From the NCBI GenBank assembly GCA_030844895.1, contig CM061233.1:94325719-94389718 (forward strand): 64,000 nt of DNA, in the 5' to 3' direction. This DNA comes from Ambrosia x helenae. Taxonomy: Eukaryota; Streptophyta; Magnoliopsida; Asterales; Asteraceae. Below the pieces are notes generated by a model. That model did not search any database. It had not been told where the DNA came from and was given only the letters and a program-made list of their open reading frames with translations. Shown in pieces: positions 33,659 through 44,715 of this stretch (the stretch's first letter is position 1; every line of letters starts with the position of its first letter). Position numbers and translations under genes: made by a program.

Positions 33659-33888
33659 TGTTGGACATAATATTTGATATTATCCTAAATATGTGTTATT
33701 AGTGTATATCCTAAGTATTATATTAGTTTGTTATATGGTAGTTATTTAGTGAACCATCATGTCGGTTCATCAAAGGGCATCACACCCTTTCATTATGTAT
33801 AAATAGGGCCAACCCCTATCATTTGTATTTGGATGATTTCATTAGTAATATATCAAGTTTATACAATTCTCTCTATTCAAATCTCACA
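33659..33888 (+). repeat. 3' LTR of the TR-GAG element
   Basis: 230 bp, preceded by the polypurine tract and followed by the GTGTG duplication. Two differences from the 5' LTR indicate a recent insertion. Confidence 0.92.
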
Positions 33889-33893
33889 GTGTG

Positions 33894-34560
33894 CATGAAA
33901 GAAGATTTTTTCCACGGTTAAGTCATAAGTGTGCTTGAGGGTGAGCATTTCGTATGGTTGACCTGTTGGGACATGTCCAATCGGACAACCAAAAACAAAT
34001 CCTCTCCTAGCTTGTTATTCTTTACGTCGTTGGGGCAAACCTCACCTAGGGTGATGAATCCTAACGGTTGTGTCTGTGACATCGTAGGCAATCTCACTGC
34101 AGTATTTCTTTTCATAGGAGAGATATTACGCTCTAAAGAACAACTTGTGTCAAATATGTGGACGCATTAGTTGTGGATGAAAGGATACGTCTTGAGTGGG
34201 AGTAATCCATGATGAGTGGCCTTTTGAGAATTTCTTCTTGTTGACAAAGCAAATCATATTGGTAGGTATGAGAAATCAGACCTTACAAATGATATTACAA
34301 TAGCTTTGTTCATCTTTTGTTTACGATAGTGGAGAAATCTAATCAAGGATGCTAAGACTGACATCTTTGGTGAATTTCCCATCATTTCGTTATGATCATA
34401 GGAGAAGGAATGACGAACCTCAAATATCACAATGGCATTTTAGGCACACTAGTTGTGGATAAAAAGAAGAATTGAGAGTTAGGTGCGCTTGAGTGGGAGC
34501 AATCCATAATTGGTGACATAGTGAGAAGTTTCCACTCCAAAAAAAATAATAAATAAATAA
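33894..34560. other. spacer with a weak internal repeat, no gene seen
   Basis: Two segments share words such as TAGTTGTGGAT and GAGTGGGAG.AATCCAT (about 34166-34215 and 34448-34510), so part of this tract is an old local duplication. No convincing coding frame is present. Confidence 0.4.
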
Positions 34561-34564
34561 AAAA

Positions 34565-34770
34565 AATTAAGCACGGTGTTTTAAATGTTAAACAGTGTTT
34601 TAAATTCAATGGATATAATACATTGCTTTCTGTTTTTAATTATTATGTTTGTTTTTTATATAGTCAAAACAATTTAAAACATCATGACTAAATCCAAAAA
34701 ATGATTTACGTATATCAATTCTTAATCATTCTTATACTTCTCACTAAGATACGACATTTGTAGCATGTTT
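34565..34770. repeat. remnant of the (TA)n-associated element seen at 59818
   Basis: Shares order and wording with 60000-60200: GTGTTTTAAATTCAATGG, ATAATACATTG, AACATCATG, TCAATTCTTA, then CTTCTCAC. It lacks intact ends, so it is an older truncated copy. Confidence 0.45.
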
Positions 34771-34867
34771 TCCATCTCTTCTCGAGAAACAAGTAGGCTA
34801 TTTATTTGCAAAATTGTGCTTTAACTTCACCTTATATAAAGGAAAAAATCTTTTAAAGTTGGCTTAA

Positions 34868-36303
34868 GACCCCTCGTAGTGGGGCGTTTTTTTCGAATTT
34901 TTTTCAAAAATAGCACCCCCCACACCGCTACAGGGGGCGCTATATGCCAAAAATAGGTGAGGGCTTTATTTTTATAACGCCACTTGAGGTTTTAACCAAC
35001 CAATTAAACCTTGCCATGTGGCAAGGTCAAAGTCAAGGTGTTTTTTTATTTTTAATAATAATAATAATAAACATAATAATAATAATAATAATAATAATAA
35101 TTGAAAATTTTGAATTTTAAACGGTTATTGTTCCAAACCGTTTGAAATTCAAAAATTCCCCCCCGCCCCAAACGTTTGAATTTCAAATTTTGAATTTCAA
35201 ACGTTTTCCCCCCAAACCGTTTGAATTTCAAAATTTGCTAACCCTATAAATACAACACCAAAACTGATTTTTCAGTCACACCTCCAATTCCTCATCCTCA
35301 AAACAATGAATAACATGGGTGCCGGTTTTCAACCAGGAGCTGCTGAACCGTCTAATATCCGGCAGTACTCTCGCCGGGTCCGGGGACGGGTCCGCCCCCG
35401 GAGACTACCATTCACCTCCTCAACTCCTCCTACTGCTGCACAACCTCCTCTTTCTCCTCCTCCTCCTCCTCCTCCACAACATTGGTTATATCCCCATTCT
35501 CCTGCTGCTGCTGCACAACCAACCTTTCCTCCTCCTGAAGCCGATGATGACTGGACGGATGATGAAATGGTCTGGGCCATGGATTATGTCATGGTCCAGA
35601 AAGAAATGGAGTGTCTAATGTTGTCGGCCCCTACCCCCGGACTGCTGCTATCCCCACCCCCACCCCCTACCACCAGACTACCCCCATCCCCTACCATCAG
35701 ACTACCCCCACCCCTTACCACGAGACTTCCCCAACTGAGGGGGATTTGGAAGCCCTCAGGGAAATTGAGGAGGAAGAACGCCTCTGGAGCCTTCTTTCCC
35801 CTCCTCGTGAGTACTGCTATTTCCCCTCGGATGCGAGATCCGATGGACGAGATAGCTCACGTTCCGTGTCCCCCGAGTACCCCACACTCGAGGACTGGGA
35901 TAACTACTCTCCATAGTGGAGAAAATTAGAATTAAATAAGTAATTTAGGAATATGTAATGTTTAAATAAGTAATTTAGGAATTCTCTAGTAGGTAATTTA
36001 GAAAGTGTAATGTTTAAATAAGTAATTTAGGAAGTGTGTAACTTTTTTTTTTTAATATTAGTTGTGTGTTTTTATTATTATTTGTAATTTTTTTATATTT
36101 ATTTGTCTTTTATTTTAATTATTTTGAGTTAAAAGATTAAAAAAAAAATAAAAAAAAATCAACCAATCAGCATCAGGGGTTTTATAAATAAAGCCCCACC
36201 ACTACACCCCTTTTTCAGTTTCTCTCTCCACGCTAACTCAGCAGCCACGTGGACCAATCAGGAAGGGGGGCTTTATATATAAAGCCCCCCACTACGCATG
36301 GTC
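34868..36303 (+). mobile_element. PIF/Harbinger-like non-autonomous element
   Basis: The ends GACCCCTCGTAGTGGGGCG and, inverted, GACCATGCGTAGTGGGG match apart from small changes. TAA flanks both sides (34865-34867, 36304-36306). It contains one spaced, Pro-rich reading frame and no transposase. The same terminus (GACCATCGTAGTGGGGCG) closes the element at 46256, so the two are related. A run of ATA/AAT triplets lies at 35055-35100. Confidence 0.72.
35306..35916 (+). pseudogene. Pro-rich element-encoded protein, frameshifted
   Basis: It begins MNNMGAGFQPG and has a Pro-rich middle (SPPPPPPPQHW) with acidic DDDWTDDEMVWAMDY. Around 35610-35640 the sensible frame switches: the other phase reads on with repeated TPYHQTT, then EGDLEALREIEEEERLWSLL and ends SPEYPTLEDWDNYSP (stop 35914-35916). 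I do not recognise a domain. It starts like Harbinger ORF1 frames (MNN) and lies between Harbinger-type ends, so it is more likely element-encoded than a host gene. Confidence 0.45.
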
Positions 36304-36595
36304 TAATAATGAAAGTTGTTTATAACTTATAGCTTAATGCTTTGGATGTACTTTGTGTAATTTGGAATTCATGGTTCCGCATATGTTGATTATGAGCTTA
36401 ATACTCCACATGTGTTGATATTGAGATAACATGTTCAGAGTTCTAACTTGATCTCGAATTACTTAGGGTGAGGGGCGTCCGAGTGGGTACGCCATCCGGT
36501 AGTTGGATATGAGCGGGTACTCCATCGTAATTGGCTCGGGTAGGGATTTGATCGTTAAATATGAACGTTGTTTGTGTGTGTGGTTTTTTTTTTTT

Positions 36596-36613
36596 GGGGG
36601 GGGGGGGGGGGGG
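36596..36613 (+). repeat. G18 homopolymer
   Basis: Eighteen consecutive G. A C19 run follows at 36800-36818. Both lie just before the decayed Harbinger transposase. Confidence 0.9.
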
Positions 36614-36839
36614 TGATGGAACGTTGGGTTGAGATTTAAATAAAAAAAAAAAAAACCCTGTATATACACCATTATTTTTCATTCTTTCACAACTCAAATT
36701 CTCTTCTTACACCATCATTTTTTTCTTAAATTCTTTTACCGAAATCTCCAACCAAATTTTTTACACCACAATAAGGATAACAAATTATATCTTAATGTAC
36801 CCCCCCCCCCCCCCCCCCGATTCGTCCGATTAGTTAGAT

Positions 36840-38230
36840 ATGTTCGATGATGGTAGCCTTGAATTCTCGCGAATGTTGTCACCTACGTCAAAGTTGAAGA
36901 CACGGCAACATAAAAAAAATGTGCCACGTGATCGTGAAAAAGCTCTCCAAGTCCTAATGGATGATTATTTCGTCATTAACCTATAATACGATGCGGGTGT
37001 TTCGATCAAGATTCTGGACGTCGAAGGGATTATTTTAAAAACTTGTTGAAGACATTGATTCCAAATTTGAATGGTTGCGTAGACTAGAGGATGAGTTTTG
37101 CGGCTGGGCAAAAATGTGAATAGGTGATTAGACAACTCGTAACCGGTAATCCTACTGAAAAATATAATGAGTATTTATGTATGGTTGATCAGACTTCATG
37201 TGAATGCCTAGAATACTTCTGCTATACCATAATTCTGTTGTATGATAAAGAGTTTTTACATAGACCGACAAGCCACGACATTATACTTTGGTATTAAGCA
37301 CATAAAGAAAGACATGATCACCTTCCGGGTATGCTCAGTAGCATTGACTATACATATATCGTTTGGAGAATGTGTCCGACCATGTTGTGAGGCCAATTAT
37401 GAGAGGTGGTCACCAATATCTGACGATCATGCTTGTAGTGACTTCAAACAATTTGTGGTTTTGGCATACGTTGTTTGATGCGGCCGACTTAAATAATGAT
37501 ATCAATGTTCTACAACAATCTCCATTATTTACCGCCAAGCAACTTGGGATTGCTCCGAAATGTCTATTTCATGTAAATGGGCGACAATACTAATGTGGAT
37601 ACTATCTTACCCTTGTTATCTACCCGACTTAGACAACGTTTGTGAAATCATTCAATATCCAACCGGCACAAAAGAAAAGAAGTTTAAAAATGTAAAATAA
37701 TCAGCAAGAAAAGATGGCGAGCTTGCTTTCGGTATGATAAAAGCTAAATGAGGCATAATTAGGTGACTCGCCTGGGCTCATAAGCAACCAAAGATTAGGA
37801 ACATGGTGTATACGTGCATCATTTTGCACCATATGATCTTAAAGAACGAGGAAAATGTGATATCACTTGCCTATATACGCAGTGGCGGAGGGAGGGGGGA
37901 CCAAGGGGTGTCTAGCCTCCCCCAATGGCCCAAATTTTATCAAGTTTTAAGGTTAAAATTCAAATTTAATTAAGTTTTTAAGGTTAAAAATCCAATAAAA
38001 TTGTATCAAGCCCCCCTTAAGGCTCACTTCAATAATCTAAGCCCCCCTTATCCTGAAATCCTAGTTCCGCCTCTGTATGTACGAGATCCTCCAATCGCGC
38101 CAATGGTTGACGATAATGTCCTTTCATACACATGTTCAACTTCGCTTTGATCTAGTGGAGCATATTGCACTTCAAGACGTCTCTCGTATGCGGAACCGAA
38201 GCATGAGTAGTTTAAGTAGTTATTTTTTAT
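36840..38230 (+). pseudogene. PIF/Harbinger transposase (DDE_Tnp_4), decayed
   Basis: Across shifting frames the sequence reads like an ALP1/HARBI1-type transposase: DIDSKFEW, YNEYL, HLPGMLSSIDY (first catalytic Asp region), LWFWHTLFDAADLNNDINVL, QSPLF, LFHVNGRQY, GYYLT. There are many stops and shifts, so it is dead. A 196-bp MITE (37880-38075) is inserted in its 3' part. Living PIF/Harbinger elements also need a Myb-like ORF1 partner; one such fragment is at 45545-45941. Confidence 0.8.
37880..38075. mobile_element. hAT-type MITE (CAGTGGCG family)
   Basis: The termini CAGTGGCGGAGG and, inverted, CAGAGGCGGAACTAGG match. The flanks TATATACG and TATGTACG are an 8-bp duplication with one change. 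It is 196 bp, with a repeated AAGGTTAAAA word inside. It interrupts the Harbinger transposase remnant. Confidence 0.8.
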
Positions 38231-38621
38231 GTAATTCTTTTTCTTAGTTTTAGCTATTTTTTATTTATTAATGAAATTAAATTTAGTTTTAACTGAAATA
38301 AATTGATTAATATCTATACATCTAATAAAACAAAGTCCATGAGGACACTTGTCAATCCCACATTGTGCCTCCAATTACATAGTCAATCAATTTGTGCCAA
38401 GTGTCCAATTGTGAGAATTTATAAAATTTTCGTTTTTTCTAAAAATCAAAATTCATTAATTATATTAAATTAGGTAATTATATTAAATTAGGTAATTCAT
38501 TATGATTTGGTCAAAGCTTCTCATTGAATTAATTAACTTCCCTAAAACAATTTAAACTCAAAATTCATAGAGAACATAATACAGAGAGAGAGACACGCAG
38601 AGATCTAGAGAGAGAAAGTGA

Positions 38622-38940
38622 TGAACGAACCCATATTGGAAGAAGCTTATCATGTAAGTTCATTGTTTAATGTCGCACGTACATAATTACATACATAATT
38701 CATGCATATATGATATACACGCACTAACACATATATTATTTGTTCGAATGCGTATGTTTCAGGAGTTGCCTCAAGATATTGGAGAAGCTCTATGTGAATT
38801 GGAGAAGCTCGAATGTGTATGTATAATTTACAGTATGCTCATTGAGTTCGAGTGTGTATCATTTCGTAATTTAATTTGATTTTCAGGTTAATGTTCTATG
38901 GCATGGATAGGTGGCTCGATATTGATAACATATCATACGA
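38622..38940 (+). pseudogene. exon-like gene fragment near the Helitron 5' end
   Basis: After a GA-rich leader an ATG opens MNEPILEEAYH and meets a GTAAGT donor. A TTTCAG acceptor then starts ELPQDIGEALCELEKLE, and another TTTCAG precedes a stretch reading FYGMDRWLDIDNISYE before GTAAC. A further exon-like piece (DGQLLASIPETVHLT, before GTAAGAG) lies near 39243-39286. The pattern fits part of a spliced gene captured by the Helitron. I do not recognise the gene, and the phases are not all consistent. Confidence 0.35.
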
Positions 38941-39764
38941 GGTAACAATACAAAAGTTATCTCATTTTAATCAAAATTATTTTTATTTCACATTAATAAC
39001 TTTCTTCTTTCGTAATATTAGTCAATCTTCGACAAGTATTTAGGCATCCCCTTTCATTCGCAAACTTTAGTTGATAATTTTAATTTTTTTTTTCTGATTT
39101 GTTTTTGTTTTTTTATCAACAAATTTGTTTTTTTATCAACATATTTTTTGGTTGTTTAGACTGCTCGGGTTTGCATTTGGGATCATTCGGTGTTTGATTA
39201 GGCGGCTTTTAATACACGAGTTTTTTCATCTCGATATACAGGACGGACAATTATTAGCTTCAATCCCAGAGACGGTTCACCTCACGGTAAGAGTTTCTAA
39301 TCTTCTTTATTTAGTTGTTCATCAATATTTCCCATGCTCATGTTATAAATTACATTCAATTTACCTCTAAAACGATTATTAGGTTCAGTTATAGATAATA
39401 ATAATGTATTGTTTTTGGATTTATGCGTAAATTTATAAAGAAAAAAATGGTTTGGAAAACAAAGTCTTCAATTTGGGTCGTTTTTAAAAGGTGTTGTTAA
39501 AATGGCGTTAGTGGCAATTTGTTTAATGTGTCATATTCCAAGGCTGTTTTTTATGTTCATGCTTTGTATGATAGAGATATTGATAAATTGAAGATATGTC
39601 GCGTTTTCACGTTTTAGTCTTTTTACTTCTTTTTTTTTTAAAAAAGCAAAAAAATGAGAATTAGAAAGGAAACTGACGTAAATTAGGAACTCATTAAATT
39701 TCCTTATTACATTCAAATTACTCACTTCCTAAATTTAGTGTAATTTAAATGTCTTTTTTTTTAA

Positions 39765-40690
39765 AAAAAATAGAATAGTCATTAAATGTTTTTTATTTTA
39801 AAAAAATTAAAAATCTGGATTATAGTGTTTAGGAAAGTTATTAAACACTTTGACCGAAACATTAATGAATGATTTTCGATTTTAAAAAATATTTATTTTT
39901 ATAAAAACATTAATGACTCTTTTTTGACTTTTAAAAATAGAATAGTCATTAAATGTTTTCTATTTTAAAAAAAGTAAAAATTTGGATTATAGTGTTTAGG
40001 AAAGTTATTAAACACGTTGACCTAAACATTAATGAATGATTTTCGATTATTAAAAAATAAAAATTTTTATAAAAACATTAATGACTCTTTTTTGAATTTT
40101 AAAAATAGAATAGTCATTAAATGTTTTTTGTTTTAAAAAAATTAAAAATCCGGATTATAGTGTTTAGGAAAGTTATTAAACACTTTGACCGAAACATTAA
40201 TAAATGATTTTCGATTTTAAAAAATATTTATTTTTATAAAAACATTAATGACTCTTTTTTGAATTTTAAAAATAGAATAGTCATTAAATGTTTTTTATTT
40301 TAAAAAAAATTAAAAATCCGGATTATAGTGTTTAGGAAAGTTATTAAACACTTTGACCGAAACATTAATGAATAATTTTCGATTATTAAAAAATAAAAAT
40401 TTTTATAAAAACATTAATGACTCTTTTTTGAATTTTAAAAATAGAATAGTCATTAAATGTTTTTTATTTTAAGAAAATTAAAAATATGGATTACAGTGTT
40501 TAGGAAAGTTATTAAACACGTTGACCCAAACATTAATGAATGATTTCGATTTTTAAAAAATAAAAAACATTTATAAAAACATTAATGACTTTTTTTTTAA
40601 TTTTAAAAATAGAATAGTTATTAAATGTTTTTATTTTAAAAAAATTAAAAATTATGGATTATAGTGTTTAGGAAAGTTATTAAACACCCG
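39765..40690 (+). repeat. tandem array, unit about 168 bp, six copies
   Basis: Each unit starts AATAGAATAGTCATTAAATG and contains TTAGGAAAGTTATTAAACAC and AAACATTAATGA. Copies begin near 39769, 39937, 40104, 40271, 40441 and 40609; the last is partial. The unit is AT-rich and non-coding. Confidence 0.88.
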
Positions 40691-41668
40691 GCTGTGGAGT
40701 AGTCCGGGAAGCAAAAGGTGGAAGAAGATTTACACAATGTGGGGTTAGCAACGATTTCGCAAATATGGAGCGCGAGAAATTTAAAGACTTTTGAGGACAG
40801 GTTTGTCTCTGATAATACTATTTGCGGGCGTCATCCTATCGTTGTTTTTCTACATGTAAGTAATGTTATATACGTAATTACCTCTCGCTGAAGTTCATTG
40901 ATTATTTATTTGAAAACTGAATGTTCATTTGGTATTTGACTTTTGACTTATATGTGGATTTTTGAGGTATCACAGCTAATTCTATGATTTTGATCGCTTA
41001 AAGCTCATATAATCGCTTTTAAAACGCACATCCAAACACACTGTTTTTTGTATTGTTAGTTTACTTGATCTTAGTACTTAAATATTTGTAGGCAACACTC
41101 TGAAATGAGTAAGCATATCGATGTTGATGCAAAGTTAAGGAAGTTCTAAGTTGCTTACTCAGAGACCTTGAACGGTAGCTTTTTTATCAAATGCAAGCAT
41201 ATGGGTTATGTGAATTAGTTGATTAGTTAAAAGAGGGTTATAAAATGTTGTTTTAGTGGTGTAGGTTCATGTTTGTTTACTTATAAATCGGTCGATTTGG
41301 GTAATGTTCAACTTTTCCAATGGGTCAAATAGGGTAAAAGTCGCCAACAGTGTGTTTATGGTGTTTTGATTAGATTGATGTTCCTTTTACTTATACATAG
41401 GCCATAGGTGAATTGGGGCAATCTTCCCTTTTCTTAACGGGTCGATTTGGGTAATGTTTGCCTTTTCAAATGTGTCAAATAGAATAAAATATGCTCGAAG
41501 CTTTTTTAGCGGGTCGATATGGGTAATGCTCATCTTCTCAGACGTGTCAAATTAAATTGTGAAATTTAGGTGGTAGTTAGTTTCTTATTTTCATTTTTAT
41601 TACTTTCTTATTGTTGAATATGCCATAAGTCTATTTTTAACACATACCATTTAAGTCGCCTTATTCAG

Positions 41669-41836
41669 GTTGGATTGTATTTAAGAAACCCTGTATTCTC
41701 ACATGGCCATCTTTATGTCGCATTGTCAAGAGTTAAAAGCAGGGCTGGCGTGAAGTTACTTATACTAGATGCTGGTGGGAAAGTGATGACTAAAACAAAA
41801 AATGTGGTTTATAAGGAAATTTTCAGCGATATTTGA
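41669..41836 (+). pseudogene. C-terminal end of a Helitron helicase
   Basis: After a TTATTCAG acceptor-like site the frame reads VGLYLRNPVFSHGHLYVALSRVKS, then NVVYKEIF, and stops. This is the last helicase block of RepHel proteins (PIF1-family, motif VI region with VALSRV). The rest of the protein, including the Rep domain, is absent. Confidence 0.88.
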
Positions 41837-42080
41837 ATAAATGTGTATTCGTTGCTTTTAAATTTTAATAAAATGTTTCTACTTTATTTTTCTTATACGT
41901 TATACTACTCCAAATAATCGTACGTTGTTGAACTGCGTGTCAACGCGGGCAAATATCTAGTAACTTATAATAAAAGAATTGAGTTTGTATGAGGTGACAT
42001 TCAATGGAGGCCTTAACCCCCCCATTGAATGTGCCATGTGGCATCATGTGAAGCTTTCTTTTAAATTTATTTATTTTATA

Positions 42081-42188
42081 CTAGTTTATACCCCGGGAGC
42101 GTCCCGGGTTGAGAAATCTAAGTAAAGTGAATAAAATTAGAAGTATCTAAACTATAAAAATGGCATCTGCCAATATATGATTAGTGAA

Positions 42189-42243
<55 letters not shown>

Positions 42244-42989
42244 TTAAACAAATCTCTGTCATAAGTTATTATATTCTAATATAAAAAAAGGGTAATTGGG
42301 TCGGGTATCACCTAATCCCAGTCCCGACCCAAACCCACAATTTTATATTAAACTAATTCCAAACCTGACACAATACATGTCGGGTTACAAAAAATAGTCG
42401 TTTTTTTTTCACCGTTTTTTATATAGCACTATGGTACTCGTTGGAAATATAATAAAACACTCGTTAATTTGGTGTAATTTTTTTCTTTAAAAAATATCGT
42501 ATATAAAAGATATTAACATTTAAAAGTTATGAGAGAAAACATGAGAGAGAAAATAATAAAGTTTTAATATTTGCATTTAGTAGATTAGGTATTTAATAGA
42601 TTATGTTAAATCATATTTAAACCATATTTATTCCTTTTTTAATTGGTCTGACACATCACATTCTATGTGGCATCTCTCAAAAGAGAGATTGCATAATATT
42701 ATGACATGTCATTAAAAATACTTTGGTTTATTATATATATAGATAAAAGATATTAACATTTAAAAGTTATGAGAGAAAACATGAGAGAGAAAATAATAAA
42801 GTTTTAATATTTGCATTTAGTAGATTAGGTATTTAATAGATTATGTTAAATCATATTTAAACCATATTTATTCCTTTTTTAATTGGTCTGACACATCACA
42901 TTCTATGTGGCATCTCTCAAAAGAGAGATTGCATAATATTATGACATGTCATTAAAAATACTTTGGTTTATTATATATATAGATATAGA
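42081..42989 (-). mobile_element. small Helitron (copy A of the cluster)
   Basis: On the - strand the 3' end is a hairpin CCCGGGACGCTCCCGGG followed by TATAAACTAG and T. The 5' end is TCTATATCTATATATA near 42989. The body contains the block TAGCACTATGGTACTCG shared by the other copies, a TTA microsatellite (42191-42243), and an exact 240-bp tandem duplication (42503-42982). Non-coding. Confidence 0.75.
42503..42982. repeat. exact 240-bp tandem duplication
   Basis: The sequence from 42503 repeats from 42743 without a single difference over 240 bp. It contains GATATTAACATTTAAAAG and CTATGTGGCATCTCTC. Either a very recent duplication or an assembly artefact. Confidence 0.95.
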
Positions 42990-42991
42990 TA

Positions 42992-43648
42992 CTAGCTGAT
43001 TACCCCGAGAGGGTCCCGGGGTTGAAAAATCTAATTTTACATGATAACCTATTGCAAATGGCTTAAGTTAACTAACCACAAAATCTCTCAATTATTGCAT
43101 TTTCATAGTATTTTAAATGATAACATGGCGATTGGGCTGATTTTCAACATCGTAGATAAGAACCTGGTTTAAAAGAAAAAACATGATTAATGAATAACAT
43201 GAACACTTTGTGTGTTTTTTTTCCTGTATAAACGAAACCCCACAAAAAATAGTCGATTTTTTCTTTGTTTTTTATATAGCACTATGGTACTCGTTGGAAA
43301 GATAATAAAACGCTCGTTAATTTGGTGTAGTTTTTTTCTTTAAAAAATTCCGTATATAAAAGATATAAACGTTTAAAAATTATGGAAAGAAACATGAGAG
43401 ACAAAATTTTAAATTTATTTTTAAATTCTTTTTTTCCTAAAATAACTTAATTTAATTTTAGTAATTGAGAATTTAGGGTTTTATGTTTATCTTTTTTTAA
43501 TTAAAAAAGGAAATAATTCAAAAACATTAAAATCTTTCAATTATGATGCCACGTGGCACTCTCAAGGGGAGGTTGAGGCCTCAATTGCACGCCACGTCAG
43601 CATATACGTTTTCTTTTATATATATAGATAGATAGATATAGATATAGA
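42992..43648 (-). mobile_element. small Helitron (copy B)
   Basis: The - strand 3' end has hairpin CCCCGGGACCCTCTCGGGG, then TAATCAGCTAG and T. The 5' end is TCTATATCTATATCTATC near 43648. It shares TAGCACTATGGTACTCG and AATTTGGTGTA with copy A. It abuts copy A directly. Confidence 0.72.
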
Positions 43649-43660
43649 TTTTAAATAAAA

Positions 43661-44306
43661 TCTATATCTATATTATCTTAAAATTTCAAATATGTTAATT
43701 AATATATTTTCCTTATTTTCCTCTCACATTTTTTAAATGTTAGTGAACTATTAATTATTTTAAAATTTCAAATATGTTAATTAATATTTTTATCTTTATT
43801 TTTTTCTTATTTTCCGCTCACAATTTTTAAACGTTAGTAACTTTTATGTATGACATTTTTTTGTAAAAAAAAAATTACACCAAATTAGCGACCGTTTTAT
43901 TATCTTTCCAACGAGCACCATATATAGTGCTATACAAAAACGAAAAAAATGTTTTTTTAGTAAGTTTTTGTTCATGCAGAAAAAAACACAATGTATTTAG
44001 GTAATTTCTTAATCATATATAGGCAAGTCACTAATCATGTTATGATAGTATATATATTTTTGAACCTACTATTACATTATGAATTGCCCATGTTCATGTG
44101 CTATAACGATATGCTTAGCACTAAAAGAGGTTGAGATTTTTTAATCTGCTGGGAACGCAACATGAGAACCTCTTTTGATAGTATAAACATTAGAACAACA
44201 TTCTTTAACATTAAAAGAGGTTGAGACTGTTTACTTCTTTTATCTTTTTTTTATTAAGTAATATTAGATTTTTTAACCCCGAGACACTCCCAGGGTAATC
44301 AGTTAG
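43661..44306 (+). mobile_element. small Helitron (copy C, inverted relative to A and B)
   Basis: The 5' end TCTATATCTATATTATC is at 43661. Near 44270-44306 lies a hairpin-like AACCCCGAGACACTCCCAGG followed by TAATCAGTTAG and T. The shared block appears here as TATATAGTGCTATA in inverse, as expected of the opposite orientation. Confidence 0.65.
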
Positions 44307-44715
44307 TTAACAATATAGGTGAATGAGAATATGTGAGGTTGTGCCCCTACTAATGAGGGTAGACGAGGGTAGGTTTTGAGTGTAAATAATGTGAGTTTAT
44401 GTTTTTCCTTTTTTAACCGTAAATGTTACGTCTCTCCTACTCCAAGTACCCCAATGACAACGAATGACATCTATTATTTATGTCCGATCACTTTCCTGAT
44501 ATCGAATCGTTGTTTTGATACTCCCCTCTACCCATGACGCCATAAAACAGGTCTCGAATCCGGGTCTAAAAAACAACGGGCTATTTTGATAGTTCGCTAC
44601 AAAAAAAAATATTATACGATTAATAGTATATAAATACCAAAAAAAAAAAAAATACTAACAAACATTATATATATATATATATATAAATACAAAAAACAAA
44701 TACTATATATATATA
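44307..44715. other. spacer between Helitron copies
   Basis: Low-complexity A and TA runs at 44630-44712 resemble those at 45510-45545, so this may be the other side of the Harbinger-like element split by Helitron copy D. No convincing gene. Confidence 0.35.

Larger units (their letters stand above)
31008..33888 (+). mobile_element. Gag-only LTR retrotransposon (TR-GAG type, Copia-like)
   Basis: Identical-length 230-bp LTRs (31008-31237, 33659-33888) differ at only two bases. The 5-bp duplication GTGTG lies at 31003-31007 and 33889-33893. A tRNA-Met type primer site (TGGCATCAGAGCC) follows the 5' LTR, and a polypurine tract (AAGGGGGAGAA) precedes the 3' LTR. The only gene is gag; protease, integrase, RT and RNase H are entirely absent without sign of a recent deletion. 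This matches the described TR-GAG class, mobilised in trans by a full element. Confidence 0.92.
38313..41960 (+). mobile_element. Helitron, 3.65 kb, non-autonomous
   Basis: The 5' end TCTATACATCTAATAAAA follows an A, and the 3' end CTAG is followed by T, as expected for insertion between A and T without duplication. About ten bases before CTAG lies a hairpin (CTGCGT-GTCA-ACGCGG, about 41932-41948). Only the tail of a Helitron helicase remains inside (41669-41836). The interior also holds exon-like pieces near its 5' end and a tandem array (39765-40690). Confidence 0.85.
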
